From Dryomyza anilis (lineage: Eukaryota > Arthropoda > Insecta > Diptera > Dryomyzidae): DNA of 64,000 nt. Of this stretch, positions 10,384 through 21,811 are shown piece after piece. The stretch lies in NCBI GenBank assembly GCA_951804985.1, contig OX638132.1, positions 105,246,526-105,310,525 on the forward strand, written 5' to 3'. The position numbers and the translations under genes are program-made. The number at the start of each line of letters is the position of its first letter. Positions within the stretch are counted from its first letter, which is position 1. Below the pieces are notes generated by a model that saw nothing but the letters and a program-made list of their open reading frames with translations, was not told the DNA's origin and did no database searches.

Positions 10384-12474
10384 GCGATATGTATATTCGA
10401 AAGAAGAACAGATAGAAAAAAAGTTGATAATGTTTAGAGTTAGTTTGGACTTACCTACTTATTTCGCAATTACAACCCATGATGATTTTAGATCGCAACA
10501 ATTATGCTCTACCAGTCGCTTGTGCGTTGAGAGCGCGCTGGTTCCAGTTTTACGCTCCAAGCGTCGTCAGGCTGTCTTGCACTTGGTCGCTCCACCGGAG
10601 ATTTGGAGGGCCTCTCATACGTTGATCACCACTGGATACAGAATTAACCAACTTTTTTGCTAGAGCGTTTTCATGCATGCTGCTCAACATTTGCAAGGCA
10701 GCGGAGGGCTCAATCTAATTGCGCATGACTATTTCAATCTGACTCTGTACTCGTTTTCAACGCATATCGTGCCATATTATTCTGAAGAATCTTTCTCTCG
10801 ATCGTTCTTAAAACAATTTCATCTGGGTTGGCATGCGTCCAAGCCCCAGCGACATAGAGGAATGGCATGATGATTAAAGTATAGAATAGAGATGGGCGTG
10901 TGAGCGTGATTCACGTGAATCACGCGTGATTGTGCTTGAATTCTAATTTTGCTTGTGAGTGAATGTGAGTAGACCAAAAAATACCGTGAGTGAGTGTGCG
11001 TGAGTAAAATTTTTTTCTTGAGTGAGTGTGAGTGAGTCAAATATTTCATAAAATAAAAAATCTTTTGTTTATTAAGTTTAGTTTGTTCCAGAGGTTCGTG
11101 TGGGGTCCAGTTTTTATTCGAGTTATAAATGTAGTAACCCAAAAAATCGCTTCAAAAAGATGTTGTTCACAAAGTCAATTCATCCCCGGTAAATTCTACT
11201 TCGGAGTCCGTTGAGAATGCGTTTCGACGGTCCAAAGCCAAGACAATTTTGCATCGCACATTTTCCGCAAACTTTATACCACATTTTCAGGAGCTCTTAG
11301 ATATAGTCCTTTTTGAATTGAAAGACGTTTAAAGCCATCGAAGATTCTCAAAATATGAAACAGAAAATGTATGTAAATTCTGCAAAGATGTTTTGAATAA
11401 ATGTGTATTTCATTTATATTTTATTCACTTATCTTGTTTGGTCTTCGAGAGAGGCATTTACCAACTGTAATCCTCAAGCTTATTGTTCATGTTCACAAAG
11501 TCAAAAGAATTGAAATGTACACCAATAAAGGAAGAAAATCGGTGCCGTTGAGTTGGAGTATAAACAGAAAATTTACGGAGTACTCCGTTTATTTAGAAAT
11601 ACGGAGCAAAACGGAATTCTAACGGAGTCGTCCGATTTGACGGTACGTTAACGGTGCGTAATCGTATATGCTACGACGGTATGCTCCGTTTAAATGTTTC
11701 TTGGGATATCTTAAAAATATTGTTTTTTGAGAAAAACTTAAATTAGAATTAAAAACTTTCAATTGTAATTTTCGTAAATATATTAGGAAATTAGTAAATA
11801 TAATATGTATGTATAATATGAACGTTTATCATAATAAACTATTACTGGTTTTCTTAAGTTCGCTTTGTTTGCTAATATCGTTTTTAGATAGTAAAAAATA
11901 ATAAAACACAGTACAAAACGAGCATTTCGACGAATATGTTGTTTTAAAAATTGTGATAAGTAGAAAATTGTAAAAGTTGAGTGATGATTAAAATAGTCGC
12001 TAATTGCTAATTACATAAAAATAATTGATAGATTAAATGCATTTAGAGAGTTTGTGTCAGGCGTAGATAGATAAAACGTATACGTAGAGACAGGCAAGGC
12101 AGATAGACAGACAGACAGACGGGCCAAAAGACGTTAAATGATAATTTTAAAAGTTAGCTTAATTTCAGTCCATATGTTAAAAATTACAAATACATTTTGC
12201 AGTTTATATATTTCTCAATTTGAGCAATATTCATTTTGGCTTGACATAGTTATTGGTGCTTTGATAAAAAATCTAAACAACAGGTGATTAATATTCGTCA
12301 GTGATATAAATTTGTATCAAGTTTTTTTTTTTTTTGTTTGTTTCTATTTGATTAGATTTGGCTAAATCCGTTTAAAAACAAAATAGTCAATATTAAAAAC
12401 AAAAAAAAACATAAAATAATAGGAATGGTTTGGAAAACTAAGAGAAGGGGGTTGTAAAAACGCTTAATATACAT
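10384..12474. other. intergenic region between the two convergent genes
   Basis: Mostly AT-rich sequence with a GTGAGT-rich simple repeat at about 10895-11040 and a short CAGA run at about 12105-12120. Open frames here are short and lack motifs. The block holds whatever separates the 3' ends of the two convergent genes. Confidence 0.45.
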
Positions 12475-12480
12475 TTTAAT
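12475..12480 (-). terminator. possible ATTAAA polyadenylation variant for pins
   Basis: ATTAAA on the minus strand lies about 425 bp beyond the pins stop codon. No AATAAA on that strand was seen within about 1 kb of the stop, so this variant is only a candidate. Confidence 0.25.
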
Positions 12481-12905
12481 ATTTTTGTCAGTTATTGCGG
12501 ACAGATTGCTGGACAATTTTAGCTGCTTGTTTAAAATTACTTTGAGTCACTTGTGGAAAATGGACAGTATTAATGCTCTCTACTAATCTTAGGTTTTGGT
12601 AAAATTTCAACTTGACTAAATTTATAAAAATTCTTCATTTATATATATAAATGTACGTGCGTATGTAAATATGAGTGGTTTTTTGGAGAAAGTTTTTCAA
12701 GAAATTCACTAGGCTTCAAGAAGTGTTTCTCAAGTGCTTATCAAGTGTTTCTCAAGTCGCAAGTTTTTTCAAGCTGTTCTCAAATGCTGCTCGAGACTTA
12801 ATCCAATTTCAGGGGATTTAAATACTAAATTTGATCTGGAAGAAATTTGGTTCAAGTGGAAATAGATTCATATTGTAATTTAGCTGCAAAGGGGCCAGCA
12901 CAAAA

Positions 12906-15034
12906 CTAGTTGCCCTGTGCACCATGTCCAGTTCCAGCGCCCGCACCTGGTCTGCTGCTACCGCTGTTGTTCGTGTTGCCGAATCCACCAAACGGTATCG
13001 CTGCTCTTTGGTCCTCCATGCGGCCGCTCTGCACCTTCATGATGAGCGAAAAGAAATCCTCATCGGGCACCGTTGTGCCACCAGCGCCGCCACCCGCAGC
13101 ACCATTGGCTGCTCTGTTGCCACGTGCGCGTGCCGGTGCTGGCACAGGCGCCGCCTCCGCGTCCATTGTAATGTTGGAGCGCGGTAACTCAGAGCGTTGC
13201 TCTTCCAAGCGTGAGCCTTGGCAGCGCATCAACATATCGAGGAATGCGTCATCCGGCTGCTGTGTAGTCGTTGCACTGCGCGCCAGATGACCGTGGCCCG
13301 AAGCGGAGGCGCTGGCTGCAGCTCCGGACGTTTTAAGTCCCGGCAAAATGCCATCGGCTGCTGCGGCACCTGCACCAGCTGCAACTGATTGCGTCGAACT
13401 GCTGGCGATAGAGTTTTGCTGTGTCAACGGTTTACGTGCAATGGCTGCAGCTGGGTTTTTGGTCAGTTTGATGGAGCAGCGCTGATCGTCCATGCGCTTC
13501 GACTGAGAGCGCGATAGCAGCTCGAAGAAATCGTCGTCCTGCGCTTTGCCTTTGGTGGCGCCGGCGCGTTTCTCCTCCTGTGCCTGGGCGCGTTTGCCAT
13601 CGGGCGTGATTTTGATCAGATCCAACTGTTCCATGCTCTGGCGACGCACGCGTATCTGTGAATTCAGTAAATCAATAAATTACAGAAAATGTTTAACTTT
13701 AGGCCTCGTTTAAAATGCTTACCATGCGTCCTTGCGAACTCTCCGAGCAGTCCGACTGATGACCTGCGGACAGATCAGAGGCACTGGAGCGCTCATCAGC
13801 GGCAACAACGTCCAACGGCGACTGAGCCAGCTCCGGCATGCCGAGCAATTTTCGCAAATCGGAGATATTTACGCGCGCAGTGCTCTCTCCCACCGGATCC
13901 TGCAGTTCTTTGGCTAGCTGCAGATGCGCCTCGGCAAAGCTGAGCGCCTTCTCGTGATTTCCAATGGCAGAGTGCGCATTGCCCAGAGACCAGCAGGCAC
14001 GTGCCTCACCGACGCGATCGCCCAGCTCCTGCGCAATGGCCAGATGCCGGTGATGGTAGTCGATAGCGGTGGCAAACTCGCGCAACAACGTATAAGTGTT
14101 GCCCAGACTGTAGCATGACTGCGCCTCGACCTCGCGTTCGCCCAACTCAATGGCCAGCGCCAAGGTGCGCTTGTAGTGCTCGGCGGCCTCTTCGAACTGA
14201 CCAAGAAATATGTGCGAATTTCCGAGATTGCTGTTGGCGCGCCGCTCGGCCGCCTTGTCGCCGAATTCGCGTGCAATACGCAGACGTTCCTGATGATGCT
14301 CGATGGCTGCCTGAAAATCGCCTGCAAGTTGAAGTCAGATTTAATAACGAAAACCAAAGACTTTTTTAACGCTTACCCAGCAGATAGTAGGTGTTGCCCA
14401 GATTGCCGCAGGCGCGACCCTGTGCTCCGCGATCGCCCAGCTCACGCATCAGCTTCAGATTCTCCTGATAGTAATCGACGGCCTTGCTGAGAGCCTCCTT
14501 CACCTCGTCACTAAAATCGCCCGGGTTACGTTGTCCCATGTGTTTGCCCTTGGCATGGTAGACGTTTCCCAGATTGTAGAGTGCGCGTCCCTCAGACAAC
14601 TTATCGCCCAGCTGTCGCGCCAGTGTCAGATGACGGTCACAGCAAATGGCAGCCTCGTCGAAGCGGCCCATCACCTTTAGTGTGTTGCCCAGATTACCCG
14701 AGGACTTGGCCTCGCCTAGTTTGTCGTTCATAGAGCGCGCCAGCGTCAGATCCAACTTGTGGTACTGCATTGCCTTGGAGTAGTCGCCAAGATAGAAGTA
14801 GGCGTTGCCCAGCTGCGAGTAGATTGCGGACAATGTGCGCAGATCGTCGGTGCCTGCTTGTATGGCGGCTTGAAAGAAGGCTACGCCCGCCCGACAGTCA
14901 CCTGCTTTGCAGAGTCGTTCGCCCTCCAGTGCCAGTTCCAGACACATGCTAGAGCCGCCGTCAGAAGTTTGTTGTGACTGCGAATCCGCTCCGGAACTGG
15001 ATACGTTTTCAGCGGATGCCGACAAAGACGACAT
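12906..15034 (-). CDS. pins: Partner of inscuteable (TPR-GoLoco spindle-orientation adaptor)
   Basis: Three exons on the minus strand join cleanly: 15034-14377, 14321-13723 and 13655-12906, with introns of 55 and 67 bp (GTAAGC donors, CAG acceptors). The product is 668 residues, very near the roughly 658 of the Drosophila protein (also called rapsynoid, raps).

Residues about 30-390 are tandem TPR motifs rich in the LGNxY and ALYNLGNVY signature. After an RRQSMEQLDLIKITPDGK linker come three GoLoco motifs at 13538-13479, 13253-13194 and 13064-13005, each ending in R-M/L-x-x-Q-R, the signature that contacts GDP-bound G-alpha-i. Vertebrate LGN has four; three matches the fly.

In flies the TPR part binds Inscuteable or Mud and the GoLocos bind G-alpha-i at the cell cortex to orient the spindle. 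Linkers between GoLocos are alanine/glycine rich. The start ATG at 15034 gives an MSSLSASAENVSSS leader before the first TPR. The assignment is firm. Confidence 0.97.
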
Positions 15035-15342
15035 TTTTATTGTATTCTTTAAAATTTGTGTTTTTTTTTTCTTATTCTGCTGTTAGTTTTTTTGTTATGG
15101 AAATCAGGGAGTTTTTCTGAATTATTTGGGTGTGATTTCTCCCCTCGTTCGTTGTTTTGTGATTCAGTTTCACTTTGTTTTAAATATTTGCTGTGTTATT
15201 TTCACTACAATTTTGTTGATATCAGTATTTATTATCACTACGTCTTGTAATTATTAATTATTTCGTGAGTTTTTCTTTGAAATTCTAGGTAAAAATTATT
15301 CATGGCCTTTTTGTAAATGATTCAGAAAAATAGCTACTCGAC

Positions 15343-15490
15343 CAAAAAAAGAAGAAGAAAAGCAGCACAGCACGAAACTTCAGAAGTCCACCCGTTATCG
15401 ATTCAAAACGTCAAAAGTCCACCTTGGTATCGATATCGATACCAGGTGGACTTGAAGTTTGGTGCTGCGCTGCTTTTCTTCTTTTTTTCT
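15343..15490. promoter_or_regulatory. nested palindrome with overlapping DRE boxes upstream of pins
   Basis: TATCGATATCGATA at 15428-15441 holds two overlapping TATCGATA boxes, the site bound by DREF in Drosophila promoters, and a TTATCGATT variant lies at 15396. The boxes sit in the centre of an inverted repeat (15412-15452, AAGTCCACC...GGTGGACTT). An outer pair of arms (about 15343-15392 and 15446-15490) share the GAAGAAAAGCAGC and AAACTTC elements. It lies about 310-460 bp upstream of the pins start codon, a position suiting a housekeeping-type promoter. A small foldback insertion is the alternative. Confidence 0.6.
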
Positions 15491-16341
15491 TAAAAGTTAA
15501 AGTTACAGTCCTGGTAAAATTACTATCGCAAAATTGAAATAAATACCTAACTTAAAAACTGACTGTACATCGTAAATGAATTATTATATAATTCTTTTGT
15601 ATCAATAAATTTGTGTTCTTATTTGCAGAAATACAATAAAATCAACGAAACGACGTTATAACTTTCAATTAAAACCATTTAATGATCAATTGTTGTGTCA
15701 ACAATTTCTGGGAAAAATACATTGGATGAATTGTTCAATGAATTTTTCATATGATGAATTGTGTTCGATGAATAGTGATACGATGAATTGTTTACGGACA
15801 ATACTTGATACCGAATTATCTTAGAGTAATCAAAAAACGAGGGCGAAACTGAAAACTCAGAGTAATCAAAAAACGAGGGCGAAACTGAAAACTCAGAGCA
15901 ACAACTAATCCAGCAGTTTTTACTTTATTGTCATTTTTCAGTGCATCACCTGCCAGAAAATCATAAAAGGTCAACAATTGAAGTGCCAAGGAAATTATTG
16001 TCTTCTATGGCGTTTAAATAAAACACGGTTTTTATTTAAAGAACAAAAGTTTTAATGTTTGAATATGACACAAATAGATATTTGGAATGAACATTTTCAG
16101 TATGAAAATTTTCTCTAAACAAATTTAAATTTCAACGATTGCTTGATTTCAACACCTCCTCTCAATCGTATTATCCTATTACAAAACGTAATTCATGAAA
16201 ATGATTTATATTCATTGATTTGTAGTTGTTCTTATGTACCATCTTTTGAACTTATTTGCATTCTCAAAACGCTATCCAAAAGGTGAATTTCTAACAAGTC
16301 CCATTTGTACCTTGTACTTACCCAAGATAGTTAGATATTTG
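15491..16341. other. noncoding spacer with a 36-bp tandem duplication
   Basis: AT-rich sequence. At 15823-15858 and 15859-15894 the same 36-bp unit, beginning AGAGTAATC and ending GAAAACTC, occurs twice without change. A GATGAATTGT motif recurs loosely at 15720-15790. No gene was recognised. Confidence 0.6.
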
Positions 16342-16869
16342 TTCTCTAAAATGTTTTACGAAAACGATCAATGTTTTCCAAACGAATCAAATCATTCAAG
16401 TCAAAGCAATCATATTGAATTCACCTGAACCGCAAATGTTTGTACTGATAATTTGAATTTTAAAATGTTTGTTTATAACTTTTTATAACATGCGAACATA
16501 ATTCAAATAAAGATTGGAACATGCCCGAATATTTAATATTGAACGTTTCATTTGATCGTTTGTATTAAAATAAAAGAATTTATTATTATCATTTACGACT
16601 ATTTACTAATATTTGCTAATATTTACGACATCGTTAATGATATTTTGACTCGGTTTTCCGAAAAACGATAACGAAAGTTTAACACAAGCTACAGATTTCG
16701 GCAGGAATTTAGATATTTTCAGAATTTTGGCAGCAGATAAGTACCAATGATCGTACTTATCTATTGCCATATGGTTAAATGTAGAGTATTCCTTAACGCA
16801 TGTCACAGTTTTTTCATTATTTTGATTCTCAATTTTTGTTTCAAAGTTAGAATAGAATTGAATACAATA
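16342..16869 (+). repeat. dispersed repeat, copy 1 (about 528 bp)
   Basis: This block matches 19415-19941 base for base over most of its length, starting TTCTCTAAAATGTTTTACG and ending GAATTGAATACAAT. It has point differences but almost no length change. No coding frame is conserved between the copies and no terminal inverted repeat was obvious, so it is probably an unclassified transposon fragment. Confidence 0.75.
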
Positions 16870-17599
16870 TTTGGATATTTGTTCGTGTTGTTATCGATTA
16901 CTTCGATTTGTTATTTTCGAACTGAACCATCGAATACGACCTTCGAAATTACTATTAAACAAAATTTGTGAAAGAATAGAAAATTATTAATATATCTTAA
17001 AAAAAATACAATGGAATGCCAAATAAATTCCGTAACTGGTTATTTTCATTATTTTACTCAAAAAAGACTATTTTACATATTGTTGTGAAGTTAAAAACAA
17101 ACGAAAAGCAATAAAGGGTGTGTGTGAATTCGATTAAATTGCTGACTAAACTAAATTATGTCGGTAATGCAGTATTCGAATTTTCAATTTAGAAAATTTT
17201 CGAGCAGACTAAATTGAACTATATTGTTTAACATCAAACAGACAAATGATAATCGATTGATTTTGGAACTTAACAATTACCGAATAATATTAAATAATTT
17301 AAAATATTTTTCATATTAATATTGTAAAGATATTGTAAATTAGTGTTATTAGAATTTCGCATTAATGCCTTAATCATCCAATCAAACCAATAAGTTATAA
17401 AACAGCAGACATAGTATTTGTATCATGATTTGATGTAACTCGATAAACACCATTTTGGAATATTATATCCAAAACTCTTAATATGAATAGATGGTTATAT
17501 AGTCAAAATCGTTACTTTTAAAAACTATTTACTTTTTGCAAATCTATTACAATTGCACCGACGGACCATGAAAATGGCGTCATTTTTGCCCATTGTTCA
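16870..17599. other. noncoding spacer
   Basis: AT-rich sequence without recognised genes or repeats, leading into the 5'-UTR-like block at 17.6 kb. Confidence 0.4.
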
Positions 17600-18518
17600 C
17601 CTACTCACCACGGCTGAACGCACGAACAACGACGAAAAGTTGCTCAATGTATTCCATTTCTAATTTCAGAGTGAACGAAGGGAAAATTTTTTATACAAGT
17701 GAAAAAGTCGCCAAAAGTTAGCATTTTAAGTGCTGCAAAATCGAAAATTGTTACTGCAAATCAAAGAGCACATTGTGAATAAACGTTTGTCAGTGAAATT
17801 AGCCAGCGAGACGGTGTTTTTGCGTAAGAAATTCGCGAGTGAAAAACGTACGCAAGACGGAAAATGCAAATACATTTTTACGGAAAAAAAGTTTTGCTAG
17901 TTGTTTCAGTTTCAACTCGTTGTACGAAGAAATCGTTGCCAGCGCCTTTGGAAGACGTTTTGGTTTTGCCTCCTGCAGCCCAACAGCAGCCGCCGTCGTC
18001 ACTTCGATACCGAAGCCGTTAACTTTTTGCGCAACGTCGCAGTCAGCGCTGTCGTCGTTGGCACCAAGTCGTCGCAGTGGGTAGGAGCGCCGCAGCAGCT
18101 GTGTTCGTTGTTGTTCTCGTCGGAGTCGTCGTCGACATTCTGACGTTTTAGTGCGCTATATTAATGAACAGATCATTTTTGCAAATACCATAAAAAAAAC
18201 TATTGAAAAACTTCCTCTGAAAAACTAAAGCAGTGTGTCGATCTATGCGCGATTAACTTGAAAAAAAAAAACGACTTTTGCAAAGAAAACCGAAAATTTA
18301 ACGAAATCAATTGATACACATTGCATAAACAAATAAATGTATTGAACAAAAACCAAAAGTGCAACAACATAGCAGACCTGAAACAATTGTCTGCAGAAAT
18401 AATAAAAAGTGAATTTAGGAATTCTTCAGCTTTGTGCAAAGAGAACGTACGAAAGCAGCACAAGAGAGGATATTGCAGTAGTGTGAGTGTTGTTCCCAGA
18501 TATTGCGGAATTTATGCG
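17600..18518 (+). other. putative noncoding 5' exon (5'-UTR-like)
   Basis: The composition changes from AT-rich spacer to the GAAA/CAAAAG- and GTCGTCG-rich style usual in fly 5' untranslated exons. The block ends at a strong donor (CG|GTAAGTG, GT at 18519-18520). Short open frames are present but none shows a family motif. If real, it would be a first exon on the plus strand of a gene whose coding exons lie beyond this window. The start position is only approximate. Confidence 0.35.
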
Positions 18519-18800
18519 GTAAGTGTTACCATTGTCAACTTTAAATTGTAATTATTAGAAATTCTTGTTTTCATCCTATTTTGATTTTCTGTTTAGGAAT
18601 ATAATATTCAATAATCAAAATTCAATAATACAATAATCGATTCCTTAATTACATTATCGTCGATAAATATGTAAAGCACCAATTATATGTTATAAATATT
18701 AATTAATTAATAACTGGTTTAACAAAACATCTATATATACTTGACGAATAAAACCTGAATCACACTATTAAACGTTCAACGTTGGCGCAATAAAAAATCA

Positions 18801-19004
18801 AAATTCGGTACACCTACACCATTTGTAAATATGGGTATCAAATGAATGGAAATTCTTCAGCGATTGAAAGTTTGTAGTTATTTTCAGGATTCGTATACCC
18901 TGGTGACCTATACACCACTTTGAATGGTAACCACACATATGTGTAGGGTATTTATAGTCGGCTTAGACCGACTATAATTTTGATAATCCAAACTATCATA
19001 ATAA
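18801..19004 (+). mobile_element. INE-1/Helentron-like repeat, 3' part (copy b), left of a SINE
   Basis: From TCGGTACACCTAC onward the sequence matches 55926-56117, including the terminal hairpin TATAGTCGG-CTTAGA-CCGACTATA. The match breaks at 19004, where a SINE is inserted, and resumes at 19269. The 5' half of the element is missing. Confidence 0.65.
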
Positions 19005-19268
19005 TAATAGTTTGGCGCTTAAGTTCTGTATAGAACTTCGGCCGAGCTCTCTCACCATTTTGAGCTGTGCGTGTTATATTTGTACTCAAATTGGTGTGAC
19101 CTACAGTTTATTGCCGTATCCGAACGGCAGGTGAAAGCATAGAATAATGTTTTCTATGTAAAAATGTTGGCAGTCGCTGGGGATCGAACCACGGACCTTT
19201 CGGCTCGAAGTCGAACACACATGCGAATTTTTCGCTCGTAGTCAAAGCCAGACGAGCTACCGACTTTA
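19005..19268 (-). mobile_element. tRNA-derived SINE with 8-bp target duplication
   Basis: CATAATAA stands on both sides (18997-19004 and 19269-19276), and the interrupted repeat has an uninterrupted relative at 56098-56160. On the minus strand the head carries an A-box-like TAGCTCGTCTGG (19259-19248) and a perfect B box GGTTCGATCCCC (19190-19179). These are RNA polymerase III internal promoter parts separated by 57 bases. The rest (19005-19150) is the SINE body. The orientation puts the 5' tRNA head at 19268. The wide A-B distance shows it is not a functional tRNA gene. Confidence 0.75.
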
Positions 19269-19320
19269 CATAATAACACCTACTTTTAAAAAACTTCCCA
19301 ACTGGTTGTGTTTATCGAAC
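19269..19320 (+). mobile_element. INE-1/Helentron-like repeat, right remnant of copy b
   Basis: CACCTACTTTTAAAAAACTTCCCAACTGG continues the match to 56123-56175 that the SINE interrupts. With 18801-19004 it makes one 3' fragment. Confidence 0.6.
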
Positions 19321-19414
19321 TGGCTGAATAGTACTGATTTTGTCGTTAAATTTTAAGCTCAAATTGCGTTCGACTCTGACAATATATGGAATATTCGGAT
19401 CAATGTCAGAATTT

Positions 19415-19941
19415 TTCTCTAAAATGTTTTACGAAAACGCCCAATGTTTTCCAAACGAATCAAATCATTCAAGTCAAAGCAATCATATTGAATTCATCTG
19501 AACCGCAAATGTTTGTGCTGATAAATTGAATTTTAAAATGTTTGCTTACAACTTTTTATAACATGCGAACAAAATTCAAAAAATGATTGGAACATGCCCG
19601 AATATTTAATATTGAACGTTTCATTTTATCGTTAGTATTGAAATAAAAAAATTTATTATTATCATTTACGACTATTTACTAATATTTGCTATCATTTACG
19701 ACATCGTTAATGATATTTTGACTCGGTTTTCAGATAAACGATAAAGAAAGTTTAACACAAGCTACAGATTTCGTCAGAAATTTTTGATATTTTCAGTCTT
19801 TGGCAGCTGATAAGTACCAATGATCGTACTTATCTATTGCCATAAGGTTAAATGTAGAGTATTCCTTAACGCTTGTCACAGTTTTTTCATTATTTTGATT
19901 CTCAATTTTTGTCTCAAAGTTTGAACAGAATTGAATACAAT
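19415..19941 (+). repeat. dispersed repeat, copy 2 (about 527 bp)
   Basis: Second copy of the block at 16342-16869 in the same orientation, about 3 kb away. It shares nearly the full length, from TTCTCTAAAATG to GAATTGAATACAATT, with scattered substitutions. The flanks are unrelated, which favours separate insertions or an old segmental copy. Confidence 0.75.
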
Positions 19942-20735
19942 TTCTACATAGATTTCCATTATTAGCCATAATTATACGTATCGATACATATTCGCTACAT
20001 GTAAAGCTATAGATCCAAACTAAGTTTTGCGATGTGTTTCTTGGTCCTTTATTTTTTGCTTAAACGAAAACATATCGGAGGGTCTACTGCAGGATGGGTT
20101 TACTAGATTGGGTCCTGAAAAACAGTTATATTTTACATGTATTTTTTGTTTGTTTTAATAATACGGTCTCAATGTTGTAGGCGTAATAAAGGCTCATAAA
20201 CTCGTCTCCTTTAACAAGGTTTTGAGCACAATGTTTTGTTACCTGTAATAAATGTTTCACTTATTCGAGACAAATTCCGGGATTATTTTTTTAATCCCGA
20301 AAATCACGGGATTGTCAAAATGCTTTGGGATTGGCATTCCTAATATTAAAGTAACACTCAAAAATATGACTTATTTATAAGACTATATTTGATTTAAGAC
20401 ATAAGATTAAAAATGTGTGTTGGATATGAATGACGTGACTGATTTCGGAACTGATATACCCTGCATGAACTGATAAACGTTGAAAATGTCATCAATACTT
20501 TGCAGGGCCATATGGTCTTTGTATATTTTGACGAGCCTAGCGTAATCTTCTTTTCTTTAATATCTGTGGCCGATATGTTATCATTACTGGCCTGACTAAA
20601 AAGATAAAAGCTTTGGACACATTAATATTTTCAAGATTTAATATTACATAAAAGCTTTATAGCGGTTATCATATATTTAAAAGATAAATTGTGACGCTCT
20701 TCTAAAATATAGGACTAATTAATATTCATCGTAAC

Positions 20736-21811
20736 TACCCAGTATACCAAACTGTTTCGATATCGCAACAAAAATGTTGCGAAATGTCGAAGAATTTTTC
20801 CGATATCGATGCCATTTCTCGCAATGATAATATAGGAAAATTCCTACCAAAACGGTCGGCCGATATCGCACCGAGATATTGAAGGTTTCTCGTTGCGAGA
20901 ATTATTTCAGAATCAGACCGTTCTAGAAGCTCTTGACGACAGAATGGGGCTTTCTGATTGGTTTAAATAAATGCGTCATCTATATATGTCATCCGCAATG
21001 ACAATAAAAAAACAGAAAAAATAAAAAAGAAATTTCTCTCCATTTTTTCTATTACGTCCTTCGCATCATATTCGTAACACAATTACTTTTCACAATTACC
21101 ATCATCATTTTCTATTGCATTTTATTTTCTGTAAGTTGCTCCTACTGGGTACTCTATATCAATTTGTAGTATATTATTTTCATATTCAATTTCAATTTAA
21201 ACAAAATAGTTTTCGAAAATGAGTCTACGAACTTAGCATGTGTTTACATTTTTTTTAATTTCTGAACGAAAATATTTCTGACATCAAAACCAAAAATAAA
21301 TAAAAATTCAAAGCTCACTATTTTCATACATACATCATAAAATAATGTCTACTCTATTTATTTTAAACAAAAGTAAATACAGGTATAAAGAAAAGGTCAC
21401 TGGACACCTGGTGACCTTATTTTTAAAATCGGAAACGAGTCGCAATTATGAGTTCTAACATTTATTAACAAAAAAACGAAAATCGTTGCGTTTATAGTAA
21501 CGAAATTGACCTAATTCTTGCGGACAATGACATTACTTGACCGCAAAAGGGTGTTCCAACTGTTCGGATCCAGCAGGCATGTACCTGAATGCGAAAATCT
21601 TTAAAAATTAGTTTCGATATAACAACGAGATATATATCAATATAACAAGGAGATATATATCTCGTAGACATTTCAGAAAACTTCTAAACAATTGTATATA
21701 AAAATCATTAAAAATTAGTTTCAATATAATAACGAGATCGATTTTTTTTCTCGAAGCCACTTCGAGAATTGTTCGATAAACTGGAGACTCCGAGCCATGG
21801 TATACTGGGTA
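20736..21811. mobile_element. mariner-like inverted-repeat element without transposase (about 1.07 kb)
   Basis: A perfect terminal inverted repeat, CCCAGTATACCA at 20738 and TGGTATACTGGG ending at 21809, is flanked on each side by TA, the target duplication typical of Tc1/mariner elements. No transposase frame survives. The interior has further small palindromes (a CGATATCGCAAC / GTTGCG pair, and AACGAGAT repeats around 21620-21740). Confidence 0.65.
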
